A DNA stretch of 25,655 nt from Flavobacterium sp. SUN052 (GTDB lineage: Bacteria; Bacteroidota; Bacteroidia; Flavobacteriales; Flavobacteriaceae), in contig NZ_JAPQNS010000027.1 of assembly GCF_028867935.1 (NCBI RefSeq), forward strand, positions 1 through 25,655, given 5' to 3'. The notes beneath the pieces were generated by a model. The model saw only the letters and a list, made by a program, of their open reading frames with translations, was not told the origin of the DNA and searched no databases. The translations under genes and the position numbers were made by a program. Each line of letters starts with the position of its first letter. The stretch's first letter is position 1. Positions 25,304 to 25,655 of this stretch are shown piece after piece.

Positions 25304-25577
25304 ACGACGTGTATTTGACGAGGCATTCAGGGAAATGGCCGTCGAACTGTCTTATGCAAAAGGATCAATTCAAGAGGCCGCCCGCGAATTGGACATCGAT
25401 CCAGGACGAATTAGCAAATGGAGACAACGCCACAAAAAAAACGATCGAGCTATGCCTGTCAATACTACCCTTACTGACGAACAGCAACAGATCAGAAGAC
25501 TACAACGAGAGCTCAGAGAAGCTCAGATGGAACGCGATATATTAAAATCAGTGTACAGCACACCCGCTGTTGAATAG
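25296..25577 (+). CDS. IS3-family transposase orfA (helix-turn-helix protein), apparently with altered C-terminus
   Basis: The 93-residue product (MVKRRVFDEAFREMAVEL at its start) is the N-terminal DNA-binding subunit of an IS3-type transposase. The helix-turn-helix is in SIQEAARELDIDPGRISKWRQRH, followed by a leucine-zipper-like coil (EQQQIRRLQRELREAQMERDILK). In IS3 elements this coil normally continues as ILKKA-x-x-IFS, with a programmed frameshift into orfB that makes the active fusion. Here the sequence instead reads ILKSVYSTPAVE and stops at 25577. No orfB frame is recognised after it. Either this subgroup ends differently or the element was itself hit by another insertion near 25548. 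The ATG at 25296 is preferred over an in-frame start at 25272. Confidence 0.8.
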   Translation: MVKRRVFDEAFREMAVELSYAKGSIQEAARELDIDPGRISKWRQRHKKNDRAMPVNTTLTDEQQQIRRLQRELREAQMERDILKSVYSTPAVE

Positions 25578-25655
25578 CCCCCTACAACTTCCGTCTCGTT
25601 CCCAAGTCCTACCTTTGGCCGACTTTCTGAACCAAGCCCCCCGCTTTCACTGGTA

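Larger units (their letters stand above)
25231..25655 (+). mobile_element. IS3-family insertion element, left part (right end beyond window)
   Basis: The reading frame of the third sensor loses its family pattern after residue 598, at about 25231, and an IS3-type orfA begins at 25296. I therefore place the left end at TGAACTTGCTACATTTGAC, which starts with the TGA common to IS3-family ends. The exact boundary is inferred because the right end and the target duplication are outside the window. The orfB that should follow orfA is not visible in the last 80 bases, which may mean a second insertion or deletion within the element. Confidence 0.65.

Noticed and set aside
25570..25655. On the minus strand the last bases resemble the second half of a group II intron domain V (GTGAAAGC followed nine bases later by GGTTC).
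   Set aside because: The stem next to the GAAA loop contains an A-G mismatch, the first half lies outside the window, and no domain VI or 3' splice end is visible. The likeness is too weak to call.

Overview
The window looks like chromosomal DNA of a Bacteroidota bacterium, most likely a Cytophagales member close to Spirosoma. This is inferred from a one-protein hybrid two-component system (HTCS), an outer-membrane barrel of the TonB-receptor/carboxypeptidase-regulatory type, many signal peptides ending in AQ, 7TMR-DISM sensor kinases, and promoter-like TAnnTTTG boxes. I see no rRNA, tRNA, CRISPR array or phage genes.

Layout. Positions 1-93 hold the tail of a transposase, probably IS630 family. 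Minus-strand genes follow: a PhyH-type dioxygenase and a flavodoxin-fold FMN reductase, apparently co-transcribed. A small proline-rich secreted protein (plus strand) converges on a PLP-dependent transsulfuration enzyme (minus strand). That enzyme's gene is divergent from a crotonase-fold protein carrying the catalytic acid pair of dienoyl-CoA isomerases. A 159-bp MITE-like palindromic repeat (4220-4378) separates it from an S41-peptidase-like lipoprotein gene.

From 4404 to 16603 all genes point right: the S41-like lipoprotein, a 1330-residue HTCS regulator, a plug-plus-barrel outer-membrane protein, a secreted NTF2-like protein, a membrane acyltransferase, a SnoaL/monooxygenase-like/zinc-ribbon fusion and an acyl-CoA ligase. 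The HTCS could sense a periplasmic ligand and control the barrel gene next to it, but no SusD or carbohydrate enzyme is present. The crotonase and the acyl-CoA ligase suggest fatty or aromatic acid catabolism, though they are not in one operon.

From 16625 to 18962 lie a putative envelope protein (minus strand) and a penicillin-binding-protein-like serine hydrolase (plus strand), divergent around a palindrome. The right end (19206-25303) is a tight cassette of three paralogous 7TMR-DISM sensors. The first two are complete histidine kinases. The third has a GAF-like C-terminal region and is cut short by an IS3-type element whose orfA runs to 25577. The end of orfA also looks disrupted, so insertions may be nested at the right edge.

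The most notable items are the mosaic triple-sensor cassette with its decapitated third member, the SnoaL/zinc-ribbon fusion, the MITE-like repeat, and several palindromes in regulatory positions.
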